This document shows positions 1 through 7,392 of a stretch of 64,000 nucleotides of DNA, one piece after another. The DNA lies in contig NZ_FMYO01000012.1 of NCBI RefSeq assembly GCF_900096895.1, positions 1 through 64,000 on the forward strand, written 5' to 3'. A program made the position numbers and the translations under genes. This stretch comes from Acinetobacter kookii (GTDB lineage Bacteria > Pseudomonadota > Gammaproteobacteria > Pseudomonadales > Moraxellaceae). The first letter of the stretch is position 1. The number at the start of each line of letters is the position of its first letter. The notes under the pieces were generated by a model. That model ran no database searches, was not told where the DNA came from, and saw nothing but the letters and a program-made list of their open reading frames with translations.

Positions 1-88
1 CTGATCCCTTCCCGAACTCAGAAGTGAAACCTCTTAGCGCTGATGGTAGTGTGGGATTACCCATGTGAGAGTAAGTCATCGCCAGCTC
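1..88 (+). rRNA. rrf: 5S ribosomal RNA, 3' part (gene truncated by window start)
   Basis: The opening bases match the 3' three quarters of a gammaproteobacterial 5S rRNA: CCCGAACTCAGAAGTGAAAC followed by the TAGCGCTGATGGTAGTGTGG helix region and a closing GCCAGCTC that would pair with the missing 5' end. A Rho-independent terminator follows within about 10 bases, so this is the distal end of an rRNA operon transcribed on the plus strand. The exact 3' end is uncertain by a few bases. Confidence 0.95.
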
Positions 89-98
89 ATTATTCTAA

Positions 99-131
99 AA
101 AGCCCTCTGCATAAGCAGGGGGCTTTTTTTT
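99..131 (+). terminator. Rho-independent terminator of the rRNA operon
   Basis: Stem AGCCCTCTGC / GCAGGGGGCT (one G-T pair) closed by the short loop ATAA, followed by a run of T. Confidence 0.9.
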
Positions 132-431
132 ATGCGTAGAATTTTTATTAAAAAGAAGAATGATTCAAAAAAACAATTCAATTTTACTTTCCTTGCCCCC
201 AATTCAGCATTGTCAATTTAAAAATGGTTAAAAACTAAACTCAAGGGTCTAGAATTCTGGTCATTTTTAATACTTTAGTAGAGTGTTTACTCGAAAATGG
301 CTGTGTTCAACTTAGTCTGTTACGAAAGCATACTGCTATAAATCATCGAAAATAATAAAAAGATTACAGATCATGTGCTGTGTCGTAGTAATAACAATTA
401 ATTAAAACTCACAATTGGAGGTGAGAAAAAA
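132..431. other. Intergenic region before the first symporter gene
   Basis: About 300 AT-rich bases with no convincing reading frame. A TATAAA at 336-341 could be a -10 element for the transporter, but no good -35 is visible at the right distance. The Shine-Dalgarno TTGGAGGTGAG lies just before the ATG at 432. No other structure was recognised. Confidence 0.5.
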
Positions 432-1778
432 ATGGCAGCAAACACGGTTAGTGTGAATGATGTGATTGATCAGGCAAAATTCACTAAATTTCACTTGAGC
501 ATTGTATTATGGTGTTTATTCATTGTTCTATTTGACGGATATGATTTAGCGATCAATGGTGTGGTTCTGCCTCTGCTGATGCAGGAGTGGGGCATGAGTG
601 CTGTTCAAGCCGGTATGCTGGCAAGTACAGCACTCGCTGGCATGATGTTTGGAGCAATGCTGTTTGGTATGCTTGCAGACAAAATTGGTCGTAAAAAAGT
701 TATTTTAATTTGCGTCTCTTTATTTAGTGGTTTTACATTTTTAGGTGGATTTGCAACGAATCCAACAGAGTTTGGTATTTTACGTTTTATTGCAGGTTTA
801 GGGATTGGTGGCGTATTACCGAATCTCGTTGCTTTAACATCTGAATATGCGCCTAAACGTTTAAAAAGTACACTTGTAACCACAATGTTTAGTGGTTATG
901 CCGTAGGCGGTATTATGGCTGCATTATGTGGTTCCTGGTTTGCACCAAGCTTTGGCTGGAAAATTATGTTCTTCATTGCAGGTATTCCATTACTTTTTGT
1001 GCCACTTTTTTGGAAATTCTTACCTGAGTCTTTAACTTTCCTGGTTAAAGAACAAAAAATGAATGAAGCACGTCGTTTTATCAAACGAGTTGAGCCAACT
1101 GCAGACGTACGAGCAGATACTGAACTCGTTCTAGCAACAGGCGATCAGACACACAGTGCATCTGTAAAAGCTTTATTTTCAGAAAATCGTGCAACAGGAA
1201 CATTCTTATTTTGGGTTGCTTTCTTCATGTGCTTACTTATGCTTTACGCACTTGGAAGTTGGTTACCAAAACTGATGATGGCTGCAGGTTATTCTTTAGG
1301 CAGCAGTTTAATGTTCTTATTAGCACTGAATATTGGTGCAGTGATCGGAACGATTGGTGGTGGTATTTTAGCAGACCGTTTTGACTTTAAACCTGTTCTT
1401 ATTGGCATGTTAATTGTCGGTGTACTGTCTTTGGTTGGTTTAGGCTTTAATTCTCCACAGCCTGTTATTTACTTACTTGTCAGCTTGGCAGGTGCATCAT
1501 CGATTGGTACAAGTATCTTGTTATATAGCTTTGTTGCTCAATACTATCCTGTTGCAGTACGTTCTACTGGTATTGGTTGGGCTTCTGCTGTGGGACGTAC
1601 CGGTGCAATTGTTGGTCCAATCGTGATTGGTATGCTGCTTGGTATGGAATTACCACATAAATGGAACTTTATCGCGGTTGCAATTCCAGGCATTATCGGC
1701 ATGATCGCTATTTCAATGATTCGTCAACCAAAACCTGTTCGCGTTGTAGTGAAACAATTGAAAACAGCCAAAATTTAA
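432..1778 (+). CDS. MFS transporter, aromatic acid:H+ symporter (AAHS) family, BenK-like
   Basis: This 448-residue inner-membrane carrier with about 12 predicted membrane segments probably imports an aromatic carboxylate with protons. The AAHS signature is visible: LFDGYDLAING in the first segment (residues about 33-43), the MFS loop motif GMLADKIGRKK after segment 2, and FLPES before the central loop. The sequence resembles the benzoate-permease (BenK) branch from memory, but no benzoate, catechol or protocatechuate catabolic gene is nearby, so the substrate is unassigned. A strong GGAGGTGAG fixes the start. The next gene is a close paralogue in the same orientation, separated by its own terminator, so the two are not one operon. 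Confidence 0.88.
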   Translation: MAANTVSVNDVIDQAKFTKFHLSIVLWCLFIVLFDGYDLAINGVVLPLLMQEWGMSAVQAGMLASTALAGMMFGAMLFGMLADKIGRKKVILICVSLFSGFTFLGGFATNPTEFGILRFIAGLGIGGVLPNLVALTSEYAPKRLKSTLVTTMFSGYAVGGIMAALCGSWFAPSFGWKIMFFIAGIPLLFVPLFWKFLPESLTFLVKEQKMNEARRFIKRVEPTADVRADTELVLATGDQTHSASVKALFSENRATGTFLFWVAFFMCLLMLYALGSWLPKLMMAAGYSLGSSLMFLLALNIGAVIGTIGGGILADRFDFKPVLIGMLIVGVLSLVGLGFNSPQPVIYLLVSLAGASSIGTSILLYSFVAQYYPVAVRSTGIGWASAVGRTGAIVGPIVIGMLLGMELPHKWNFIAVAIPGIIGMIAISMIRQPKPVRVVVKQLKTAKI

Positions 1779-1803
1779 ACTGCCGTCATTGGTCCATCCA
1801 GTT

Positions 1804-1835
1804 AAAAAAGCCCCTTTGAATTAAGGGGCTTTTGC
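1804..1835 (+). terminator. Rho-independent terminator of first AAHS transporter
   Basis: Stem AAGCCCCTT / AAGGGGCTT with loop TGAATT, then TTTGC; adenines on the left arm side would also serve the other strand weakly. Confidence 0.85.
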
Positions 1836-2101
1836 ATATCTTTTGTACAAAATCAAACCCATCAAAAAAGATAATCGATCTAAAAGGCCTGAATAGCCCA
1901 ATTTACTTATAAAAATGATCATAAATTAATCTAATAATAATGTGATATATCAATCAAATAAATGTTATTCCAGTGCTCATAGAAGAATATCAATTAGTCT
2001 TATTGTGCGTTAAATCCGGCTTGCGTATATTGCGTCGAATTAAATATTCAGCCGAATATTTAAAGGATGTTACGGACAAGTACTCATGGGAGATGAGAAC
2101 G

Positions 2102-3451
2102 ATGACAATGGAAACTGTAGATATAAATTCTGTAGTCGACAATGCGAAATTTACGCCTTTTCACTTCAATGTAGTTGCTTGGTGTTTACTGGTAATTTTA
2201 TTTGATGGTTATGATTTGGCAATTAATGGTGTAACTTTACCACTATTAATGAAGGACTGGGGCCTAAGTGCCGTTCAAGCGGGAATGCTTGCCAGTACAG
2301 CTCTTGCAGGCATGATGTTTGGTGCGATGATCTTTGGTTCCTTGGCGGACAAGATTGGTCGTAAAAAAGTGATCATGATCTGTATTGTTTTATTCAGTGG
2401 TTTAACCTTTGCTGGTGGTTTTGCTTCTAACCCAACTGAATTTGGTATTTTACGCTTCCTGGCTGGTCTGGGTATTGGCGGTGTGATGCCAAACCTGGTG
2501 GCATTGACTTCTGAATATGCTCCACAAAAAATGCGCAGCACACTTGTGACCACCATGTTTAGCGGTTATGCCGTTGGTGGTGTGATGGCGGCATTATTAG
2601 GTTCATGGTTTACGCCTGATTTTGGTTGGCAAATCATGTTCTTTATTGCCGGTATTCCTTTATTTTTACTGCCTGTAATCTGGAAATTCTTGCCTGAATC
2701 TTTGGCGTTTATGGTAAAGCAAAACAAGCAGGCTGAAGCACGTCGTATTGTGCGTCGCCTGTCGCCAAATACCAAGGTTACGGACCAGACCACATTTACT
2801 TTGCCACAGGAAAGTGTACCTGAAGCGGCAAACGTAGTAAGCCTGTTCCGTCGTGGTCGTGCAACCAATACCTTATTGTTCTGGGTTGCATTCTTCACCT
2901 GCTTGCTGACCATGTATGCCTTGAGCAGCTGGTTACCGAAGCTGATGATGGCAGCTGGTTACTCGATGGATAACAGCCTGATGTTTATGATGGTCATGAA
3001 CGTGGGTGCAGTGGTCGGTATTGTGGGCGGCGGTATTCTTGCAGACCGTTTCCACTTGAAACCGGTATTGATGGTTTTAGGCATGATGGGCGCGGTTGTG
3101 ATGAGCTCAATGGGCTTTGCGTCTAACCAGTTCTTACTTTACATCTTGGTGTTCTTGGCGGGTGCAGCATCGATTGGTTCGCAAATGTTGCTGTATAGCT
3201 ATGTTGCGCAGTTCTATCCATTGGCAGTACGTTCAACAGGAATTGGCTGGTCATCTGCGATTGGTCGTATGGGCGCGATTGTAGGTCCAATTTTGATTGG
3301 TGGCTTACTGGGTATGAACCTGCCTGCACATTTCAACTTCATTGCAGTCGGCTTACCGGTGCTAATTACTGCGATTGCAGTTGCATTGATTATGCATGAC
3401 GATGAGTCTGAAAAGATTGGTTCAGCTGAACCGGCAGTATCTAAAGCTTAA
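2102..3451 (+). CDS. MFS transporter, AAHS family, tandem paralogue of the preceding gene
   Basis: A 449-residue AAHS symporter that is very similar over its whole length to the protein ending at 1778: shared LFDGYDLAING, LADKIGRKKVI, LRFLAGLGIGGV, TSEYAP and LVTTMFSGYAVGG. I chose the ATG at 2102 because it aligns exactly with the paralogue's N terminus and has GGGAG nine bases upstream; an open frame continues back to a GTG at 1973 but that extension has no counterpart and looks like leader. Its third positions carry more G and C than the upstream copy. The two genes are a tandem duplication; divergence in the central loop and C terminus suggests different substrates or regulation. Confidence 0.88.
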   Translation: MTMETVDINSVVDNAKFTPFHFNVVAWCLLVILFDGYDLAINGVTLPLLMKDWGLSAVQAGMLASTALAGMMFGAMIFGSLADKIGRKKVIMICIVLFSGLTFAGGFASNPTEFGILRFLAGLGIGGVMPNLVALTSEYAPQKMRSTLVTTMFSGYAVGGVMAALLGSWFTPDFGWQIMFFIAGIPLFLLPVIWKFLPESLAFMVKQNKQAEARRIVRRLSPNTKVTDQTTFTLPQESVPEAANVVSLFRRGRATNTLLFWVAFFTCLLTMYALSSWLPKLMMAAGYSMDNSLMFMMVMNVGAVVGIVGGGILADRFHLKPVLMVLGMMGAVVMSSMGFASNQFLLYILVFLAGAASIGSQMLLYSYVAQFYPLAVRSTGIGWSSAIGRMGAIVGPILIGGLLGMNLPAHFNFIAVGLPVLITAIAVALIMHDDESEKIGSAEPAVSKA

Positions 3452-3463
3452 AAGTTAAGTTTA

Positions 3464-3494
3464 AAAAGAAGCCTCCGAAAGGGGGCTTTTTTAT
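3464..3494 (+). terminator. Rho-independent terminator of second AAHS transporter
   Basis: AAAAAGAAGCCTCC, loop GAAA, GGGGGCTTTTTT (stem AGCCTCC/GGGGGCT with a G-T pair). Confidence 0.85.
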
Positions 3495-3552
3495 TTACTG
3501 ATCATCTAAAGCAATTTAAATTAAAAAATCATGAGCTTAAAATTTATAAAAA

Positions 3553-4128
3553 ATGGATTATCGCGAACAATGGGAAAGCTTTTTAAATCCTGAAGTATTT
3601 AGAGATCGAATAATTAATATTTCGATGTATATAACTATTTATGAAATGTTGAAAGATTCGATTATTAGTCGAATCAAAGACTTTTATGTTATGACTTTAA
3701 TTGGTGCTAAGGATTTAGAAGGAGAGGAAGAATATAGATTAGAAGTTTTATCAAGACATAAAAATCATTTCTACGCTTCTATTTCTTGGTTAATAGAAAA
3801 TGAAGTAATTAATGAAGAAGATAAGGAAAATATTGAAGTTTTAAAAAGTTATAGAAATTATTTGGCACATGAAATGAGTGATATCGTTTTTAATGGTGAA
3901 ATAAAAGACCTGACGAAGAACTTTCTATGTGCTTACCAATTAATTCATAAAATTGAAAACTGGTGGATCGTTAACTTTGAAATGGCAATCAATCCAGATT
4001 TTACTGATGCTAATTTGGAAGATATAGATATCGATAATATACAATCAGGGAAAAAATTAATGATTGATATGGCTTTGTCAGTGTTATCAGGAAGTGAAGA
4101 ACTATTAAAAAAATTCAAAAGTAATTAA
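3553..4128 (+). CDS. Hypothetical protein with HEPN-type R-N-x3-H motif
   Basis: A 191-residue acidic, helix-rich, soluble protein with no signal peptide. I do not recognise the family. The visible feature is YRNYLAHE at residues 100-107: R101-N102-x3-H106 in the late part of a helical region, which is the R-polar-x3-H catalytic signature of HEPN ribonucleases and HEPN toxins. The gene is much more AT-rich than its neighbours and has only a weak ribosome-binding site. No nucleotidyltransferase-type antitoxin is adjacent: the next gene encodes an ankyrin protein, 88 bases on. Membership of the HEPN superfamily is an inference from one motif and helix content; it could be a non-catalytic helical protein. 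Confidence 0.75.
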   Translation: MDYREQWESFLNPEVFRDRIINISMYITIYEMLKDSIISRIKDFYVMTLIGAKDLEGEEEYRLEVLSRHKNHFYASISWLIENEVINEEDKENIEVLKSYRNYLAHEMSDIVFNGEIKDLTKNFLCAYQLIHKIENWWIVNFEMAINPDFTDANLEDIDIDNIQSGKKLMIDMALSVLSGSEELLKKFKSN

Positions 4129-4216
4129 CCAAAGATTTATATATGATGAACTTTCTTGATGTTGACTGGATAAAATCAACCATTTCATAATTAGAAAAAT
4201 TTTAGGTAATACAATT

Positions 4217-4540
4217 ATGACTATTAAATCATTCTCCCCTATCCCTGAAGATGACGACGAACTGCATCTTCCTGAACTGGTGTACTGGGCATCGCTAGGC
4301 GACATCGACCAGGTTGAACAGGCTTTACAGGAAGGTCTGGACGTCAACTCTGCCGATGAAGAAGGCTATAGCGCCTTACATGCAGCAGCTGAAAATGATC
4401 ACTTAGAAGTCGTGAAGCTATTGATCAGTAAAGGCGCAGATGTCAATCATCGCAGTACCTATACCGCTCTGGAGCTTGCTGAAATGGCAGGCAATAAAGA
4501 AGTCGTAGCTTACCTTAAAAGCTTAAAAGGATTATCCTGA
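4217..4540 (+). CDS. Small ankyrin-repeat protein
   Basis: A 107-residue cytoplasmic protein. After an acidic N terminus, ankyrin repeats run from about residue 20 to the end: LVYWASLGDIDQVEQALQEG, then the canonical GYSALHAAAENDHLEVVKLL with ISKGADVNH, then a third partial repeat (TALELAEMAGNKEVVAYL). Such proteins act as protein-binding scaffolds; no partner can be named from sequence. It ends in its own terminator. It is GC-richer than the upstream HEPN-like gene, so the two were probably not acquired together. Confidence 0.85.
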   Translation: MTIKSFSPIPEDDDELHLPELVYWASLGDIDQVEQALQEGLDVNSADEEGYSALHAAAENDHLEVVKLLISKGADVNHRSTYTALELAEMAGNKEVVAYLKSLKGLS

Positions 4541-4542
4541 TA

Positions 4543-4578
4543 AAAAAGAAGCCCCATCATCCTGATAGGGCTTCTTTA
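4543..4578. terminator. Bidirectional terminator hairpin after the ankyrin gene
   Basis: Stem GAAGCCC / GGGCTTC with loop CATCATCCTGATA. Adenines precede it and a T-rich tract follows, so it can stop transcription from both sides. The loop contains ATCCTG, the same core found in the three hairpins just downstream. Confidence 0.85.
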
Positions 4579-4690
4579 TATGGGTTGCCTAGGTATAACT
4601 CCTGTCGTACCTCACATCCTGATGCTCAAACATTATTATTGTTGTTTTCTGTTTGGGAAACTTCCTGTCTCCTGATGAGTTCAGAATAAG
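4545..4690 (-). ncRNA. Candidate structured small RNA, copy 1 of a duplicated element
   Basis: Read on the minus strand this stretch holds four hairpins carrying a CAGGA core: the pairs GAAAC/GTCTC at 4657-4671 (one mismatch), CATC/GATG at 4615-4624, AGGTA/TACCT at 4591-4612, and last the terminator at 4548-4574 with a T-run on the minus strand. Upstream on the minus strand is TTGACC with TAAATT 16 bases later, a plausible promoter at about 4692-4719, beside a TATCTCCTT tract (4703-4711) shared with the second copy. The 22-base core at 4591-4612 is identical to 6524-6545. GGA in loops recalls CsrA-binding RNAs; the pattern may also belong to the multicopy Acinetobacter RNAs compared with phage P1 C4 antisense RNA. 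Strand is inferred. Confidence 0.5.
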
Positions 4691-4858
4691 AAATTTATCT
4701 TGAAGGAGATAGAGGTCAATAGAACCATTTTGTGTACGCTATGTCTTACATAACCCACCAGACCAAATGAAAGTTTGTTACCAATAAAAAATAGTGATTT
4801 TCAATATTGTACTTAGAATAAAACGGGTGAGCTCTTTGAATGGCAGAGGATAATCAGA

Positions 4859-6043
4859 ATGAAAATATTCCGACAGCGTATGTTGAGCACCATCATATTG
4901 ATCAGTACAGCAGGTTTAACCGCGTGTAATGCACAAACTGATGCTGTCAATCCGGCAGCCAAGTCAGCCGCAGAAACTGCATCTTCCAAACCTTCTTCAG
5001 GTTCAGTCAATCAAACGTATAAACTGACGCGCATCGCAGAATTTAATGAACCCTGGGCCATGGCAGAGCTGAAGGATGGCCGTTTACTGGTCACTGAAAG
5101 AAAGGGAAAGTTACAGCTATTTGACCCCAAAACCAGACAAAAAATTGAAGTCAAAGGCATACCTAAAGTAGCCTATGGCGGGCAAGGCGGCTTGGGCGAT
5201 ATCGCCTTGCATCCACAATTTGAACAGAACCATATCATTTACTTCAGTTATGCCGAAGCAGGACAGGGCGGTTATGGTGCTGTAGTTGCCCGGGGTGAAT
5301 TAGATTTATCTAATAGTCAGCAACCGCAAGTTAAAAATTTAAAAACCATATGGAAACAGGTACCTAAAGTACAAGGGCAGGGACATTATGCCCATCGGCT
5401 CCTGTTTGGTCAGGATGGAAAGTTATGGATTAGCTCGGGTGAACGCCAGAAGTTTGATCCGGCGCAAAATATGCAATCCAATTTAGGCAAAATATTGCGT
5501 CTTAATGAGGATGGAACGCCTGCTGCAGGTAATCCGTTTAGCAGTCAGGGCGAAGTTGCAAAACAGGTCTGGTCGTTGGGACATCGCAATCCATTAGGCA
5601 TTGCATTTGATGCACAAGGCAAACTTTGGGTGGTTGAAATGGGTCCCAAAGGTGGCGATGAACTGAACCTGATTGTAAAAGGTGAAAATTACGGTTATCC
5701 GCTGGTTTCAAATGGCGATCATTATGATGGCAGAGATATTCCTGACCATCATACCCGCCCTGAATTTAAAGCACCTGAAATCAGCTGGACACCTGTCATT
5801 TCCCCATCCAGCCTGATTTTTTATCAGGGTTCCCAATTTCCTGCATGGAAAAACAAAGCCCTGATTGGCGGTTTATCTTCCAAATCCATTGTGGTGGTGG
5901 ATACAGCGATGAAACCTGTGACTGAAGTACAACGCGTGGATATGAAGCAACGTATCCGTGATGTGCTGGAAGCCCCGGATGGCTCTATTTGGGTGCTGGA
6001 AGACGGTCAAAATGCCAGATTGCTGAAAATGACTGCGAAATAA
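4859..6043 (+). CDS. PQQ-dependent aldose sugar dehydrogenase-like lipoprotein
   Basis: A 394-residue protein of the soluble glucose/sorbosone dehydrogenase beta-propeller family (Asd/YliI type), which oxidises aldoses to lactones with pyrroloquinoline quinone in the periplasm. The N terminus is a lipoprotein signal with lipobox LTAC (Cys23), then a low-complexity Ala/Ser linker to about residue 50. The catalytic domain shows EPWAMAELKDGRLLVTER, HPQFEQNHIIYFSY, GHYAHRLLFGQDGKLWISSG and GHRNPLGIAFD, matching the family's blade repeats and active-site region. It differs from the larger secreted GdhB of Acinetobacter calcoaceticus. AGAGGA lies about 10 bases before the ATG. Monocistronic, with a weak hairpin after the stop. 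PQQ use is inferred from family. Confidence 0.85.
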   Translation: MKIFRQRMLSTIILISTAGLTACNAQTDAVNPAAKSAAETASSKPSSGSVNQTYKLTRIAEFNEPWAMAELKDGRLLVTERKGKLQLFDPKTRQKIEVKGIPKVAYGGQGGLGDIALHPQFEQNHIIYFSYAEAGQGGYGAVVARGELDLSNSQQPQVKNLKTIWKQVPKVQGQGHYAHRLLFGQDGKLWISSGERQKFDPAQNMQSNLGKILRLNEDGTPAAGNPFSSQGEVAKQVWSLGHRNPLGIAFDAQGKLWVVEMGPKGGDELNLIVKGENYGYPLVSNGDHYDGRDIPDHHTRPEFKAPEISWTPVISPSSLIFYQGSQFPAWKNKALIGGLSSKSIVVVDTAMKPVTEVQRVDMKQRIRDVLEAPDGSIWVLEDGQNARLLKMTAK

Positions 6044-6058
6044 TACGGCCTATACAAT

Positions 6059-6083
6059 TGAAAAGCCCCAGGTGGGGCTTTGG
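6059..6083 (+). terminator. Probable terminator of the sugar dehydrogenase gene
   Basis: Stem AAAGCCCC / GGGGCTTT with loop AGGT; the T-run is short, so efficiency is uncertain. Confidence 0.6.
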
Positions 6084-6111
6084 GAATAATGGATATTCAT
6101 GATTGCCTGGA

Positions 6112-6366
6112 TCAGGCGGCGTAGTGTTCATCTGCATTAAACGCATTGGCCTGTATCTGGATCAGTTTACGGTTGCCTTGTTCGCCATTCATGCGCCAAT
6201 GGGCGATCTTGATATTATCCACAATGGCTACATCACCTTTCTGTCATTGCAGTAACAGGGCATCCCGGTACATGGCATCAAAAAAGGCCTGCTTGTCTTG
6301 ATCGTTCCATTTTATTATTTTGTTGAGGATGGCTGGAATAATTCTGAGGATTATTCCTTTGATTCC
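6112..6366 (-). pseudogene. C-terminal remnant of a TauD/TfdA-family dioxygenase, with internal stop
   Basis: Minus-strand translation of about 6112-6327 gives a coherent C terminus: KWNDQDKQAFFDAMYRDALL, then LQ, a TGA stop, QKGDVAIVDNIKIAHWRM, and NGEQGNRKLIQIQANAFNA to a natural stop. The GDVAIVDN-x3-AHWR segment resembles the C-terminal Fe(II)/2-oxoglutarate dioxygenase region, where an Arg binds the co-substrate. The TGA sits where TGG would restore the frame. Upstream the frame closes at 6367-6369 with no start codon and no N-terminal domain. This is a degraded relic; its full-length ancestor and substrate are unknown. The family call rests on my reading of the tail only. Confidence 0.6.
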
Positions 6367-6480
6367 TCATTTTTGCATGGGTGTAATTATAGAGTTTGAA
6401 ATTTGCATCTCATGTAACTTTTGATCGTTTGGGTTCAAGTTTTCGATAAATGGTCAGTCAGATCACAGTCATGTATAAAG

Positions 6481-6512
6481 AAAAAACCCCGACATCCTGT
6501 CGGGGTTTTTCA
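6481..6512. terminator. Bidirectional Rho-independent terminator
   Basis: Perfect stem AAACCCCGAC / GTCGGGGTTT with loop ATCCT, flanked by A and T runs. Confidence 0.85.
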
Positions 6513-6615
6513 TATTCATTCAAAGGTATAACTCCTGTCGTACCTTGCAGCATCCTGCTGTTATTTTCGCTTATCTTTTTAGTTTTAAGCTTAGAGACTT
6601 CCTGTCTCGGTATGA
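6482..6615 (-). ncRNA. Candidate structured small RNA, copy 2 of a duplicated element
   Basis: Minus-strand order: GAGAC/GTCTC hairpin at 6594-6608 (loop AGGAA), CAGCA/TGCTG at 6548-6560, AGGTA/TACCT at 6524-6545, and the terminator CCCCGAC/GTCGGGG at 6489-6507 followed by T residues. Each loop carries (C)AGGA. Upstream, TTTTCA then TATATT with a 17-base spacer forms a plausible promoter at about 6618-6646. No plus-strand gene lies upstream of this terminator (the neighbour is a minus-strand pseudogene), which argues that it ends a minus-strand transcript. That transcript could alternatively be the 3' end of the FMN reductase mRNA. A plus-strand RNA with TCCTG loops cannot be excluded. Confidence 0.5.
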
Positions 6616-6702
6616 GTTAAATATATCGTGAAAAATAATGTGTGAAAAGGAGATATATTCTTCAAATCTTGTAAGCTTAAACGTACAACGTTTTCCAACA
6701 CA

Positions 6703-7245
6703 TCAAGAACTTACGTATTGAATCAGTTTATTCAGCACGTCCTTTAAGGTCTTCTGGTCAAACTCATTTGGTTCAAATTCTTCGGTTTTATTACGTGAAA
6801 AAATATCGCGAATTTCAATGACCGCATTACTGTCGATTAAACCGAGTTGTGTGCCGACCTGGCGAATCTGGTCTATGGAACGGGAGCCATTGGTTGCACC
6901 GTAGCCAATATAGGCAGCCGGTTTGCCTTGCCATTCTTTACCAACGTAGTCGAGTGCATTTTTAAGCGCCGGACTGTAGCCATGATTATATTCAGGACTG
7001 ATAAAAATAAAGGCATCGCCCGAAGCCACTTTGTCTGCCCAGTCTTGCTGTTTGGGTTGATCATAAATGCCTGTTATGGGCGGATGGCTGCCGGCAAAAA
7101 TCGGCAGATTCCATTCTTTTAAATCGACCAGTTCGGCCTGAACGGTACTAAAATTGGCCTGATCTATACTGCGCTTTACCCAGCGTGCCACTTTAATGGC
7201 GGTCCGCCCTTCACGCACGCTACCCACGACAATATATATTTTCAT
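6703..7245 (-). CDS. NAD(P)H-dependent FMN reductase family protein
   Basis: A 180-residue flavodoxin-fold reductase (NADPH_FMN_red family). The N-terminal IVVGSVREGR forms the phosphate-binding loop for FMN, and SPEYNHGYSPALKNALDY at about residues 83-100 is the second FMN contact and family hallmark. It likely uses NAD(P)H to reduce FMN or quinones in the cytosol. The start follows AGGGAG seven bases away. The sulfonate operon at 14-19 kb lacks an ssuE reductase; a protein of this family could supply reduced FMN, but that link is speculation. The protein is shorter than typical SsuE (about 190 residues) and closer to general quinone or chromate reductases. Confidence 0.85.
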   Translation of the reverse strand: MKIYIVVGSVREGRTAIKVARWVKRSIDQANFSTVQAELVDLKEWNLPIFAGSHPPITGIYDQPKQQDWADKVASGDAFIFISPEYNHGYSPALKNALDYVGKEWQGKPAAYIGYGATNGSRSIDQIRQVGTQLGLIDSNAVIEIRDIFSRNKTEEFEPNEFDQKTLKDVLNKLIQYVSS

Positions 7246-7345
7246 GTATGCTCCCTAGTTTTTTGAATTTTCGTCTTTAACTTATTATGAATGTTATTTA
7301 TTGAATATTAGGGATTTGTATCTTCTAGCCTGTTATAAAAACAGA

Positions 7346-7373
7346 AAATAAAAAGCTCCCGAAGGAGCTTTTA
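7346..7373 (-). terminator. Terminator of the ileS-lspA-fkpB operon
   Basis: Stem AAAAGCTCC / GGAGCTTTT with loop CGAA; on the minus strand it is followed by a TTTTATTTTC tract. Confidence 0.85.
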
Positions 7374-7392
7374 AAGGTATAGGGCTGAAACC

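Noticed and set aside
1973..2101. GTG-started N-terminal extension of the second AAHS transporter
   Set aside because: The 43 extra residues have no counterpart in the adjacent paralogue, and a good ribosome-binding site serves the internal ATG at 2102.
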